From positions 30,009-62,930 of the forward strand of contig JAAVHQ010000001.1 in NCBI GenBank assembly GCA_014799645.1: a stretch of 32,922 nucleotides of DNA, written 5' to 3'. Below, in pieces: positions 8,600 to 16,874 of this stretch (positions are counted from its first letter, which is position 1; each line of letters starts with the position of its first letter). This DNA comes from Clostridiales bacterium (GTDB taxonomy: Bacteria > Bacillota > Clostridia > Christensenellales > UBA3700). The notes under the pieces were generated by a model, which ran no database searches, was not told the DNA's origin, and worked only from the letters and a program-made list of their open reading frames with translations. The position numbers and the translations under genes are program-made.

Positions 8600-8920
8600 A
8601 TGATAAGAGTTGTTTTAAAGAGTAAAAAAGAATTACACTATGCCGAGGCAATCATAGATGACAAAGAAACTTTAGTACTAAAAGGTGCAAAGATTAATTT
8701 AATTGAATCTTTTCCGCAAATGTCTCAAGCATTGATTCTATTGCGCAGAGATAGAATGTTAGTATCAGAGGATGGGGTATTGCTCAAAGATATAAAATTT
8801 ACTAGTCCAAGTACAGCTGCGCAGTTTGTTACTGGTAGAAGTGTAAACGGTTATATTGCTTGGCGCCCTAATGACGAAATAAGCCTTAAAGAATATCTTG
8901 GGAAAAGGAGAGAAATTTGA
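8600..8920 (+). CDS. DUF4357 domain protein embedded within the split pglX
   Basis: A 106-residue product with the features of DUF4357: an LKGAKINL-type strand, a central LRRDRMLVSEDGVLLKD segment, then the SPSTAAQFVTGRSVNGYIAW block and a closing LKEYLGKR. DUF4357 is a small domain of unknown function, often fused to restriction, nuclease or ATPase proteins; here it stands alone. Its stop overlaps the ATG of the TIR gene by one base (TGATG arrangement), so the two are translationally coupled and may work together. Its location between PglX pieces suggests an accessory role in DNA recognition or in control of the TIR protein, but this is inference. Confidence 0.75.
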   Translation: MIRVVLKSKKELHYAEAIIDDKETLVLKGAKINLIESFPQMSQALILLRRDRMLVSEDGVLLKDIKFTSPSTAAQFVTGRSVNGYIAWRPNDEISLKEYLGKRREI

Positions 8921-10065
8921 TGAAAGAGACCCTTGTTGCACTTATAGACGATATTTCAAATATAGAAAAACATTTTTATATTCCCTCAATGCCAGCGGGG
9001 GCATTTGCCGTTCCAGTAGAGCAAATTAGCAATAGTCAGGAATTTCAATTATGGAGACAGAAAGTTTTACGTGAGTTGCATGAACTCTATTCTGTACATG
9101 ACAAAGACAAATTTCTAAAAGGGACAATTGAAGCTTTGACAAAAGATTTCAATACTTGGCAAGAACGAAAAGATTTTAATAATCTTAAAGCCAAATTGCT
9201 GGCGATACTAGATAATATCGATGTTTATTATGCGCCTGCAGTAGAAAAAGAGAATCTTGATAAACCTGCAATGATTTTTATCAGTCATTCAACAAAAGAT
9301 AAAGAATATGCGACAGCGTTAGTTAATTTGTTTGAGAGTATGGGATTAGATGAAGATACTGTTTTTTGTAGTTCAGTTCCAGGCTATGATGTAAAATTGG
9401 GAAATGACATATATGAACATCTAAGAAATTTATTTCAGACAAGAGATTTACATATTGTATATATGTTATCTAAGAACTTTTATAATAGTCCTGCAAGTTT
9501 AAATGAAATGGGGGCTGCATGGGTACTTAAAAATGAAGTTACATCTATATTGTTGCCTGGATTTAGTTTCGATGAAATGAAAGGAGTAGTGGATAATCGA
9601 GAAATAGCTATAAAACTAGATGTCGATGAAATAGAATTAAAGGACAAGCTTAATCAGTTATATGAAACAATAATTAACGAGTTTAAGTTGAAGAAAAAAA
9701 GTAGTACACTTTGGGAATGTAAACGTGATTCTTTCATAAAAAGAGTTGTAGGTATACATGGAAGCGTAGAATCCAAAGTGGCTAAGGCAGAGATATTAAG
9801 CAAAGAAGCAGAGGAGATTTTAAAGAATGCTATTCAGAGTTATGATGCACAAATTATTGTTGCTCATTATATAACTGGTGGGAAATGTATTCAAGTAGGC
9901 TGTAAAAGCTATTCGGAATCAATGGGAGCAAGGGAATTTAGTAAATGGGACGCGGCATTTGATGAATTGTTAAGAATCGGATATGTTAAGGCGATTGGAA
10001 CGAAGGGGTCTGTTTTCCAGGTTACAAATGCTGGGTTTAAATATATTGAGGAGAAAGTTAAATAG
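8920..10065 (+). CDS. TIR-domain protein with N-terminal helical and C-terminal winged-helix-like regions
   Basis: The product of about 381 residues carries a bacterial TIR domain at about residues 117-240: it opens with AMIFISHSTKDKEYA and contains SLNEMGAAW, whose glutamate (about residue 196) is at the position of the catalytic NADase glutamate in TIR enzymes. An N-terminal helical region (1-110) precedes it. The C-terminal 100 residues look like a winged helix ending TNAGFKYIEEKVK. TIR proteins in defence loci typically deplete NAD or make signalling nucleotides on phage sensing. The ATG at 8920 is preferred (AAGGAG nine bases before) over TTG at 8917. It stops ten bases before the PglX C-terminal piece, so it lies inside the pglX transcription unit. 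Confidence 0.85.
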   Translation: MKETLVALIDDISNIEKHFYIPSMPAGAFAVPVEQISNSQEFQLWRQKVLRELHELYSVHDKDKFLKGTIEALTKDFNTWQERKDFNNLKAKLLAILDNIDVYYAPAVEKENLDKPAMIFISHSTKDKEYATALVNLFESMGLDEDTVFCSSVPGYDVKLGNDIYEHLRNLFQTRDLHIVYMLSKNFYNSPASLNEMGAAWVLKNEVTSILLPGFSFDEMKGVVDNREIAIKLDVDEIELKDKLNQLYETIINEFKLKKKSSTLWECKRDSFIKRVVGIHGSVESKVAKAEILSKEAEEILKNAIQSYDAQIIVAHYITGGKCIQVGCKSYSESMGAREFSKWDAAFDELLRIGYVKAIGTKGSVFQVTNAGFKYIEEKVK

Positions 10066-10075
10066 GAGATTGATT

Positions 10076-11011
10076 ATGGGTAGATTAATTGAAGATAAGT
10101 ATAGAGCTTGGGAAGAAGAGTGCGAGCAACGATTTAATCAACTCAAGGCAAACGAGGAGGAACTCAACCGTATTTTCATTGAGATTTATGGTCTACAAGA
10201 TGAGCTTACTTCCGAAGTAGAAGATAAGGATATAACAGTGCGCAAAGCTGATTTGCAACGTGAGATTAAGTCACTAATCTCCTATCTTATAGGTGTTGAG
10301 TTTGGTAGGTATTCTCTTGATGTGGAAGGGCTTGTGTATGCGGGCGGAGAATGGGATAGTTCTAAGTACACTACATATATTCCTGATGAAGATGGAATTG
10401 TTATGGTGTATTCTAAACTTGGTATGCAAGATGGACTGGCAGCGCGTATTATTAAATTAATAAAGCATATCTATGGGGAAGATACATATCGTCAAAATAT
10501 AGATTTTATAGCAGAAGCGCTTGGTAAAAAACAGAATGAAGCATCCGAAGAGACATTAAATCGGTATATTTGTGATGATTTCTATACTGACCATTTAAAG
10601 ATTTACCAAAAGCGTCCTATCTATTGGATGTTTTCAAGTGGCAAAAATAGTGGTTTCAAATGTTTGATTTATATGCATAGGTACAATGAAGATACAGTTG
10701 CGAGAATCAATGCAAAGTATTTTCTTCCAGAATCCACTAGATTAAAGAATGAACTTGACGAAATTGAAATAGCGGTGGAAGGCAGTGAAGGACGAGATAA
10801 GATCCGATTGGATAAAGAGCGATCCAAGATAGCCGCTGCTTATAACGAAGCAATTGAATATGGTCAAATACTCGATAATATAGCAAATCAATATATTAAA
10901 ATTGATTTAGATGATGGAGTTAAAGTAAACTATGAAAAATTCCAAAATATAGAGATTGTAACTGACGGTGGAACGAAAGTTAAAAAGAACTTGCTAGTTC
11001 CTATTAAGTAA
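10076..11011 (+). CDS. pglX: Freestanding PglX C-terminal domain
   Basis: This 311-residue protein corresponds to the C-terminal part of BREX PglX. Diagnostic segments are LIEDKYRAWEEECEQRFNQ, LKANEEELNRIFIEIYGLQ, then DELTSEVEDKDITVRKAD, then SLISYLIGVEFGRYSLD and the closing DDGVKVNYEKFQNIE. In intact PglX this directly follows the SW.F..HPL. motif that ends both TRD pieces here. The internal ATG at 10076 is chosen because AGGAG lies seven bases upstream and the PglX-like sequence starts there; the frame is open further upstream but overlaps the TIR gene. With 863 residues for methyltransferase plus TRD1, the sum is 1174, close to a whole PglX. It probably assembles in trans as a common subunit. 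pglZ follows after ten bases. Confidence 0.88.
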   Translation: MGRLIEDKYRAWEEECEQRFNQLKANEEELNRIFIEIYGLQDELTSEVEDKDITVRKADLQREIKSLISYLIGVEFGRYSLDVEGLVYAGGEWDSSKYTTYIPDEDGIVMVYSKLGMQDGLAARIIKLIKHIYGEDTYRQNIDFIAEALGKKQNEASEETLNRYICDDFYTDHLKIYQKRPIYWMFSSGKNSGFKCLIYMHRYNEDTVARINAKYFLPESTRLKNELDEIEIAVEGSEGRDKIRLDKERSKIAAAYNEAIEYGQILDNIANQYIKIDLDDGVKVNYEKFQNIEIVTDGGTKVKKNLLVPIK

Positions 11012-11021
11012 GAGGTGTATA

Positions 11022-13544
11022 ATGGCAAATATCGATTATCAAGAAGCGATAAAAGAGATAGAGAAGATTTTTCGCGCAGATATTTTAACGCGAAAGATAG
11101 TTTTTTGGTACGATGCTCCTGCTAATTTCAAGGATGATATTGAGACGGCATCGTTTGATTTCTGTAGGCTTTTGGTGTGTCAAAATAATGAATTCGCTAT
11201 AAAGAAAACTATAGAGAAAGATGACACCACAAGCAACATACTTGTCTATATTCCTTCTGAAAAACCGAAGGATACTGAAAATTGGCTTTTGGATATTTTG
11301 ATGTACAGCGAGGAATATTACGCAGATACTGTTGCGCTTACTATGCGCCATCTTGGACTTTCAAATCCAGACTTACGCAAAGTAATAGAAAAGCATACAA
11401 AGTTTTTTGATAGTTCACAAAGAAACAGAAAACTTGAGAATTATGTTTCATTAAATGATGGGATGACTACAAATAATTTTATGCTTGCTATGATATCGGT
11501 ATTAGTAAAATCATCTGTTCGTTCCATAGAGGCTATTTTGACAGAACTTGTTTTTGACAATAGTGATCATTCTAAGTATAAAGAACTTTGCAAGTTTGGT
11601 TTTGAGGATTATCTATGGGATGAAATTGCAAAAGAGTATGATTATTCCGGAGATCAAAAAATAGATAGTCTCATCAAGAAATTTTTGTTTACAGCTATGC
11701 TTGAACAAGATATGCAGCTTGGGACATTGCCGTCATTTTATAAGCAATTTATAATTGATGGAGAAGGAAAAAATGGCGCAAAGAGTTTTGTGCACCATAT
11801 TAAGCAAGATCCACGTTATAGAGAACTGCAACTCAACGTCGCAACAGATCTTAAAATTGATGGGCTTTTGGTGGCAAGAGATGCTAGTTGTATTGGGACG
11901 AGCGATATATTCGAGTGTATTGAGAGTTGCGTGATAAAGAAAGTGTCTGCGAGCTTGGTGAGTGGTAGCCTTGATTATGATGCGTTTGTTAAGATAATTA
12001 ATGATAGAAACAACTCTATGTGGCAAGCTGAACATAAGGATGAGTATTCTTTTTTACGATCGGCAATAGAGTTTTTGCGTTTAGTGGATGTTTCTATTCC
12101 GCATGATTTGTCAGCTGTAGAATATATTAAACTTTATACTAACATATTATATAAAGTCGATATGAATTATAGGCATCTTTGTATTAGCTATGACAAGATA
12201 GAAAATCCCATTTTTGAAATTGAAGAATTATGTTGTAGAATAGAGTCACATTATGAGCAGAATTATTTGGGAGAACTAGGAAGAGAATTCAGCGCAGCTG
12301 TTTCCAAACAAAATAAATGGGATTTCTCAGGTATTCAAAAAAGTTCGCAGTTCTATCAGCTTATTCAAAGGCAACAATATAAAAAGCAGTTTGTAATCAT
12401 TTCTGATGGATTAAGATATGAAGTTGGATATGAGATTTTCAATAGTATTAAGAATAATTCTGCACTGCGAGGCAAGGTCTCGATAGATTATGCAGTTTCA
12501 CCATTGCCGTCTGAAACAAGATTTGGTATGGCATCGCTACTTCCTCATAAAGAGCTTGCTTATATTGACGGATCCGTTTTAGTTGATGGAAAAGCATCAA
12601 ACTCTTTCGCTGCTCGGAATGAGATTCTAAAAGCGAAAAATGCAGGGCATGCTGCAATCGCATACGAAGAAATCAATCGTTTTACAAGAGACCAACTTCG
12701 TGTATACATGTCAGACAAGTCACTTGTGTATATTTATCATAATGTAATAGATAAAGCAGGAGAGCATAACGAAACAAAGGTGTTTGACGAAACGATAAAC
12801 GCAATTGAAGAAATTACATCACTGGTCAAGAAACTTTATAATAATCTACAGATATCTAATTTCTATATCACAGCAGACCATGGTTTCTTGTATAGACAGA
12901 ATGTAATAGGTGAATCTGAAAAATATAGTAATATAGTTTCGCAAAGTCCTATTGAGGCATCAAAAAGGTATGTGCTTACGGATGACGACAGTATTAGTAT
13001 TCCGTACACAACGGAATTTAGACTCGAAGAAATTCACGGAGATTTGCGAGTAATCAATCCGTATGGATATGACTTATTTAAAACACAAGGAGCAGGCTTA
13101 CAGTATGTTCATGGTGGAGCCTCTTTGCAAGAAACAATTATTCCTATTGTGCACATAAGCGAACTTAATGCGAAGAAAGGCGAAAAATTGTCACGCCCAG
13201 TTGGAGTTCGTTTAAAGAGCGTGACAAGAAAGATTACAAATAGGAGTTTCGCACTTGATTTTGAACAATATGAGAAAGTTGAAGATAAAGTACAAGCGAT
13301 TAATTGTGAAACATATTTCGTAGATGAAAATGGATATAAAGTTTCAGGGGAATATCGTTTTATTGCAAACTCTAGCAGTGATGATATCGCCACAAGGGTG
13401 ACTCGTATTAGGTTCACTCTTAAAAATATAGAATTTGATAGAAACAATCGTTACTATCTTATCTTGCGAAATGTAGAATCGGATAGCGAATATATTGAGA
13501 AAGAACAGTTCACGATTGATATTCTAGGATTTAGAACTTTTTAA
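11022..13544 (+). CDS. pglZ: PglZ, BREX alkaline-phosphatase-superfamily protein (type A)
   Basis: An 840-residue protein of the BREX PglZ type A family. The metal-binding core is recognised by FVIISDGLRYEVGYEIF at about residues 455-470 (Asp after IIS), KSLVYIYHNVIDKAGEHNET mid-protein and FYITADHGFLYRQN at about 612-625 (the ADHGF metal site). PglZ is essential in BREX and is regarded as a metal-dependent phosphatase or nuclease-like enzyme acting with BrxB and BrxC. It keeps the expected place between pglX and brxL, with 10-base and 12-base gaps on each side. It appears full length and intact, which argues that the BREX locus as a whole is not decaying despite the split pglX. Confidence 0.93.
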   Translation: MANIDYQEAIKEIEKIFRADILTRKIVFWYDAPANFKDDIETASFDFCRLLVCQNNEFAIKKTIEKDDTTSNILVYIPSEKPKDTENWLLDILMYSEEYYADTVALTMRHLGLSNPDLRKVIEKHTKFFDSSQRNRKLENYVSLNDGMTTNNFMLAMISVLVKSSVRSIEAILTELVFDNSDHSKYKELCKFGFEDYLWDEIAKEYDYSGDQKIDSLIKKFLFTAMLEQDMQLGTLPSFYKQFIIDGEGKNGAKSFVHHIKQDPRYRELQLNVATDLKIDGLLVARDASCIGTSDIFECIESCVIKKVSASLVSGSLDYDAFVKIINDRNNSMWQAEHKDEYSFLRSAIEFLRLVDVSIPHDLSAVEYIKLYTNILYKVDMNYRHLCISYDKIENPIFEIEELCCRIESHYEQNYLGELGREFSAAVSKQNKWDFSGIQKSSQFYQLIQRQQYKKQFVIISDGLRYEVGYEIFNSIKNNSALRGKVSIDYAVSPLPSETRFGMASLLPHKELAYIDGSVLVDGKASNSFAARNEILKAKNAGHAAIAYEEINRFTRDQLRVYMSDKSLVYIYHNVIDKAGEHNETKVFDETINAIEEITSLVKKLYNNLQISNFYITADHGFLYRQNVIGESEKYSNIVSQSPIEASKRYVLTDDDSISIPYTTEFRLEEIHGDLRVINPYGYDLFKTQGAGLQYVHGGASLQETIIPIVHISELNAKKGEKLSRPVGVRLKSVTRKITNRSFALDFEQYEKVEDKVQAINCETYFVDENGYKVSGEYRFIANSSSDDIATRVTRIRFTLKNIEFDRNNRYYLILRNVESDSEYIEKEQFTIDILGFRTF

Positions 13545-13556
13545 TGGAGGAAGGTT

Positions 13557-15581
13557 ATGGACGCATTAGATAAAAAAGTATTTGAGATATTTTCTGGAAG
13601 AGTTGTGCCTAAAGGCGCAACGAAAAAGATTAAAAATAGCGCAAATGTGCCAACGTATGTTTTGGAATATTTGTTGGGTACATATTGTACTTCTGATGAT
13701 GAGGCAGAAATCGAGGAGGGAATAGAGCAAGTAAAACGCATTCTCTCTGATAATTACGTTCGTCCAGACGAAGCGGAGAAAATTAAGGCAAAAATCAAAG
13801 AAAAAGGTAATCATACAGTTATTGATAAATTGAGTGTAAAACTCAATGAAAGAAATGACACTTTTGAAGCCGATTTTATGTTTCTTGGCATTAATAAAAT
13901 TTATGTTCATCCTAAGTATGTTCGCCAATACGAAAAATTACTTGCGGGAGGCATTTGGTGTATTGTCGATATGTCATACTATTTTAATGAGGACGAAAAT
14001 GCTAGTCCATTTATTATAAATGATATTACGCCAATTCAAATGCCAAATCTTGATAAGAATGAAATTATAGAAGCGAGAAAGCAATTCTCAAAGGAAGAGT
14101 GGATTGATTTTATTTTGCGTTCTACTGGTATGGAACCTACTCAATTTGATTATAGAGTAAAATGGCATCTTCTTGCACGACTTGCTCCTCTAGTCGAAAA
14201 TAATGTCAATCTTTGTGAGTTAGGCCCACGTGGTACGGGGAAGTCACATATTTATAAGGAGCTCTCTCCTAATTCAATTTTGATTTCTGGTGGACAGACA
14301 ACAGTTGCAAATCTCTTTTATAATATGGGTAGAAGGCAAGTCGGACTTGTAGGCTTGTGGGATTGTGTCGCTTTCGATGAAGTTGCTGGTATCAATTTCA
14401 AAGATAAAGATGGCGTCCAAATTATGAAAGACTATATGGCCTCAGGTTCGTTTGCTCGCGGTAAGGATGAAATTCAGGCAAATGCTTCTATGGTTTTTGT
14501 GGGCAATATCAATCAAAGCGTTGATCTGCTTTTGAAAACGTCGCACTTATTCGAGCCGTTTCCAAGTGCTATGATAGATAGCGCTTTCCTTGATCGTATG
14601 CATTGCTATATTCCAGGTTGGGAAATCCCAAAGATGCGACCAGAATTCTTTACTGATAATTATGGATTTATATCAGATTATATCTCTGAATTTTTCCGAG
14701 AAATGAGAAAAGTACCGCAAACCGATGCTTTCGACAAGTATTTTAGGCTTGGCAGATGTTTGAATCAAAGAGATACCATTGCAGTAAGGAAAATGGTGTC
14801 AGGATTGACAAAAATTATTTATCCTGACGGAGTTGTCACGGAGGAAGAAATAGAGGAAATTCTGAAATATGCCATTGAAGGACGAAGACGTGTAAAAGAG
14901 CAACTTAAGAAGATTGGAGGAATGGAATTTTATGATGTCCAATTCTCATATATTCGCAATGCTAATATGGAGGAGTATTTTGTACCTGTCTTAGAGCAAG
15001 GCGGTGGTAAATTGATTTCTGAGGGCGTAGGCAAGCCAGGACATATCTACACGGTTGCAAATGGAAGTAATGGAATGAAAGGACTATTTAAGTTCGAGAC
15101 CACGATAGCAGAAGGTAGCGGTAAATTTGAGGTGACAGGATTGACTAGTTCGCAGGTTGTTAAGGAATCTGTCAAAATTGCTCAAAACTATTTTAAGGCC
15201 AATGCAAAACAAATAAGTCGACTCATATCGTTAGATTCCAAAAACTATGTTATGCAAGTACAGGATTGCCAAGGTGTAGGGCTTGATAGCAACGTCTCAC
15301 TTGCCGTCCTTGTAGCATATTGCAGTTGTGCGTTGAATAAATCTGTGTTGCCGCAGCTTTGTGTTTTGGGTGCTATGAGCATAGGCGGAACAATTAATAA
15401 AGTTGAAGAATTAGCATCTACGTTGCAAGTTTGCTTTGATGCAGGAGCGAAAAAAGTACTGTTGCCAATGAGTAGTGCTATTGATATAGCTACGGTACCG
15501 AGTGATTTATTTGCTAAATTCCAAATATCATTTTATAGTAGTCCCGAAGATGCGGTAATAAAGGCTTTGGGGATAGAATGA
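13557..15581 (+). CDS. brxL: BrxL, AAA+ protein with Lon-like C-terminal domain
   Basis: A 674-residue protein matching BrxL of type 1 BREX. Walker A is GPRGTGKSH at about residues 223-231 and a Walker B-like strand is WDCVAFDEVAG at about 268-278. The C-terminal third is Lon-protease-like (VLGAMSIGGTINKVEELAST, then GAKKVLLPMSS). Aligned by eye with Lon, the catalytic serine position falls on Asn in DSNVSLAV and the lysine position on a non-lysine, so peptidase activity is unlikely, in keeping with reports that BrxL acts as a DNA-binding AAA+ ring rather than a protease. It is the last BREX gene. Only 53 bases separate it from the cyclase gene and no terminator is seen there. Confidence 0.93.
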   Translation: MDALDKKVFEIFSGRVVPKGATKKIKNSANVPTYVLEYLLGTYCTSDDEAEIEEGIEQVKRILSDNYVRPDEAEKIKAKIKEKGNHTVIDKLSVKLNERNDTFEADFMFLGINKIYVHPKYVRQYEKLLAGGIWCIVDMSYYFNEDENASPFIINDITPIQMPNLDKNEIIEARKQFSKEEWIDFILRSTGMEPTQFDYRVKWHLLARLAPLVENNVNLCELGPRGTGKSHIYKELSPNSILISGGQTTVANLFYNMGRRQVGLVGLWDCVAFDEVAGINFKDKDGVQIMKDYMASGSFARGKDEIQANASMVFVGNINQSVDLLLKTSHLFEPFPSAMIDSAFLDRMHCYIPGWEIPKMRPEFFTDNYGFISDYISEFFREMRKVPQTDAFDKYFRLGRCLNQRDTIAVRKMVSGLTKIIYPDGVVTEEEIEEILKYAIEGRRRVKEQLKKIGGMEFYDVQFSYIRNANMEEYFVPVLEQGGGKLISEGVGKPGHIYTVANGSNGMKGLFKFETTIAEGSGKFEVTGLTSSQVVKESVKIAQNYFKANAKQISRLISLDSKNYVMQVQDCQGVGLDSNVSLAVLVAYCSCALNKSVLPQLCVLGAMSIGGTINKVEELASTLQVCFDAGAKKVLLPMSSAIDIATVPSDLFAKFQISFYSSPEDAVIKALGIE

Positions 15582-15634
15582 TGATTTAATCTAGGGAAGG
15601 TTAAGGAAGAACAAAAGAGGATTAAGGCTGAGGT

Positions 15635-16363
15635 ATGTATAATTTTAAGAATTCAAAATCAAATATAATCAACATATTAAAATCAAAGACTCCAATAGAA
15701 GATAAAGAAAAAATTCCAGCTAATCAAGAATTTACTTATGCCAATGCTGTCAGAACATGGGTAAGTGCAATATTTGTTGATATAAAAAGTTCAAGCGAAT
15801 TATTTAAGAATAGGGATGAGAAATTAGCAAGATTGTTAAGAGCATTTACATCTGAAATTATTACGATTTTTCAAGACTCCAATAACTATAATCAAATAGG
15901 AATTAGAGGCGACTGTGTATATGCAATTTACTCTACTCCCCAAAAGGATGATATTAAAGATGTATTTGATATTGCTGTAAAAACAAATACATTTATGAAA
16001 ATGTTTAACAAATTATTAACAGAGCAAGGTTATAGCAATATTGGAGTTGGCATAGGATTGGGAACTGATAAGCAATTAATTATAAAGGCAGGAAGATCAG
16101 GAACTGGAATAAATGATAAGATTTGGATAGGAGATGCTGTTGTTGATGCCTCGAATTTATCTTCTATAGCAAATAGATACGGCTATAAAAAAATTGCAAT
16201 GAATAGCTGCTTTTACAATAATATTAAAAAGTATTATGAGAAAAAGCCTTGGTTTAATTATATTTCGAATTCAACTTATTATAACGATGGATTTTACGAA
16301 TGCGATATAGTTAACACTGAATTTGATAACTGGATAAAAGGTGGAATGAAAGACAATGTCTAA
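15635..16363 (+). CDS. pycC: PycC-like class III nucleotide cyclase (Pycsar)
   Basis: A 242-residue class III (adenylate/guanylate-cyclase-fold) domain protein. The two metal-binding aspartates appear in AIFVDIKSSSELF (about residue 49) and IGIRGDCVYAIY (about residue 93), followed by GVGIGLGTDKQLIIKAG and WIGDAVVDASNLSSIA. The arrangement matches the pyrimidine cyclases of Pycsar, which make cCMP or cUMP on phage infection. The deciding context is the next gene, an overlapping small membrane protein of the PycTM effector type. Which pyrimidine is used cannot be read from the sequence here. The start ATG has only a weak purine-rich site (AAGGCTGAGG). It lies 53 bases after brxL and is markedly AT-rich. 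Confidence 0.83.
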   Translation: MYNFKNSKSNIINILKSKTPIEDKEKIPANQEFTYANAVRTWVSAIFVDIKSSSELFKNRDEKLARLLRAFTSEIITIFQDSNNYNQIGIRGDCVYAIYSTPQKDDIKDVFDIAVKTNTFMKMFNKLLTEQGYSNIGVGIGLGTDKQLIIKAGRSGTGINDKIWIGDAVVDASNLSSIANRYGYKKIAMNSCFYNNIKKYYEKKPWFNYISNSTYYNDGFYECDIVNTEFDNWIKGGMKDNV

Positions 16364-16859
16364 TGAAAAATTAAATGAAAGTTTGCAAGTAATACAAGGT
16401 CAAATTGAGAAATTTGATAATAAAGCGAGCATTTTAATTGCGATTGTGAGCATAGTATTTGCTATCAGTTTAGAGACGTTAAATGTATTTCAGCAAATAT
16501 TTGTACAAGATATGACACAGAAGATTTTCATTAAATACATATTGGCAATAGTGTTTTTATGTTTTTATTTTACATCTTTTATTCTAGAGATGTTTTTCTT
16601 AATCTTAGTTATTTTTCCTAGGAAAAAGAAAAAGAGTGAGTGTCAGTCACTTTCATATTATTTGGATGTTTCCAAGATGACGAAAGAAGAAATTGAAAAG
16701 CAAGCCAGCGTTATGAATGAATCCGCAATTATAGTGGATCAATTGAGCGTTAATGCAAAAATATGCGCTAAGAAGCACAAGAATTTTGTAATCGCTATAT
16801 GGTTAATGATTCCACTAGTGTTATTTATGATAGCATTAACCTTTTTATCAATAATATAG
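16356..16859 (+). CDS. pycTM: PycTM-like transmembrane effector of Pycsar
   Basis: A 167-residue protein with an N-terminal helix (LQVIQGQIEKFDNKASILI), typical of PycTM and SLATT-like effectors, and three hydrophobic segments at about 24-45, 62-92 and 144-166. The second is long enough to be one extended or two closely spaced helices. Such effectors bind the cyclic pyrimidine made by the partner cyclase and damage the inner membrane, aborting infection. It overlaps the cyclase gene by eight bases (ATGTCTAA), so the two are translated together. The assignment depends on this pairing; on its own the sequence would be just a small membrane protein. Confidence 0.8.
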   Translation: MSNEKLNESLQVIQGQIEKFDNKASILIAIVSIVFAISLETLNVFQQIFVQDMTQKIFIKYILAIVFLCFYFTSFILEMFFLILVIFPRKKKKSECQSLSYYLDVSKMTKEEIEKQASVMNESAIIVDQLSVNAKICAKKHKNFVIAIWLMIPLVLFMIALTFLSII

Positions 16860-16874
16860 AATAGGAGAACAATT

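Noticed and set aside
9983-10075. N-terminal extension of the PglX C-terminal piece into the TIR gene
   Set aside because: The extension is basic and unlike PglX, while AGGAG seven bases before the ATG at 10076 and the start of PglX similarity fix the true start.
13566-13928. 120-residue minus-strand frame within brxL
   Set aside because: Shadow of the conserved BrxL N-terminus, rich in Ile/Phe/Asn, with no start signals.
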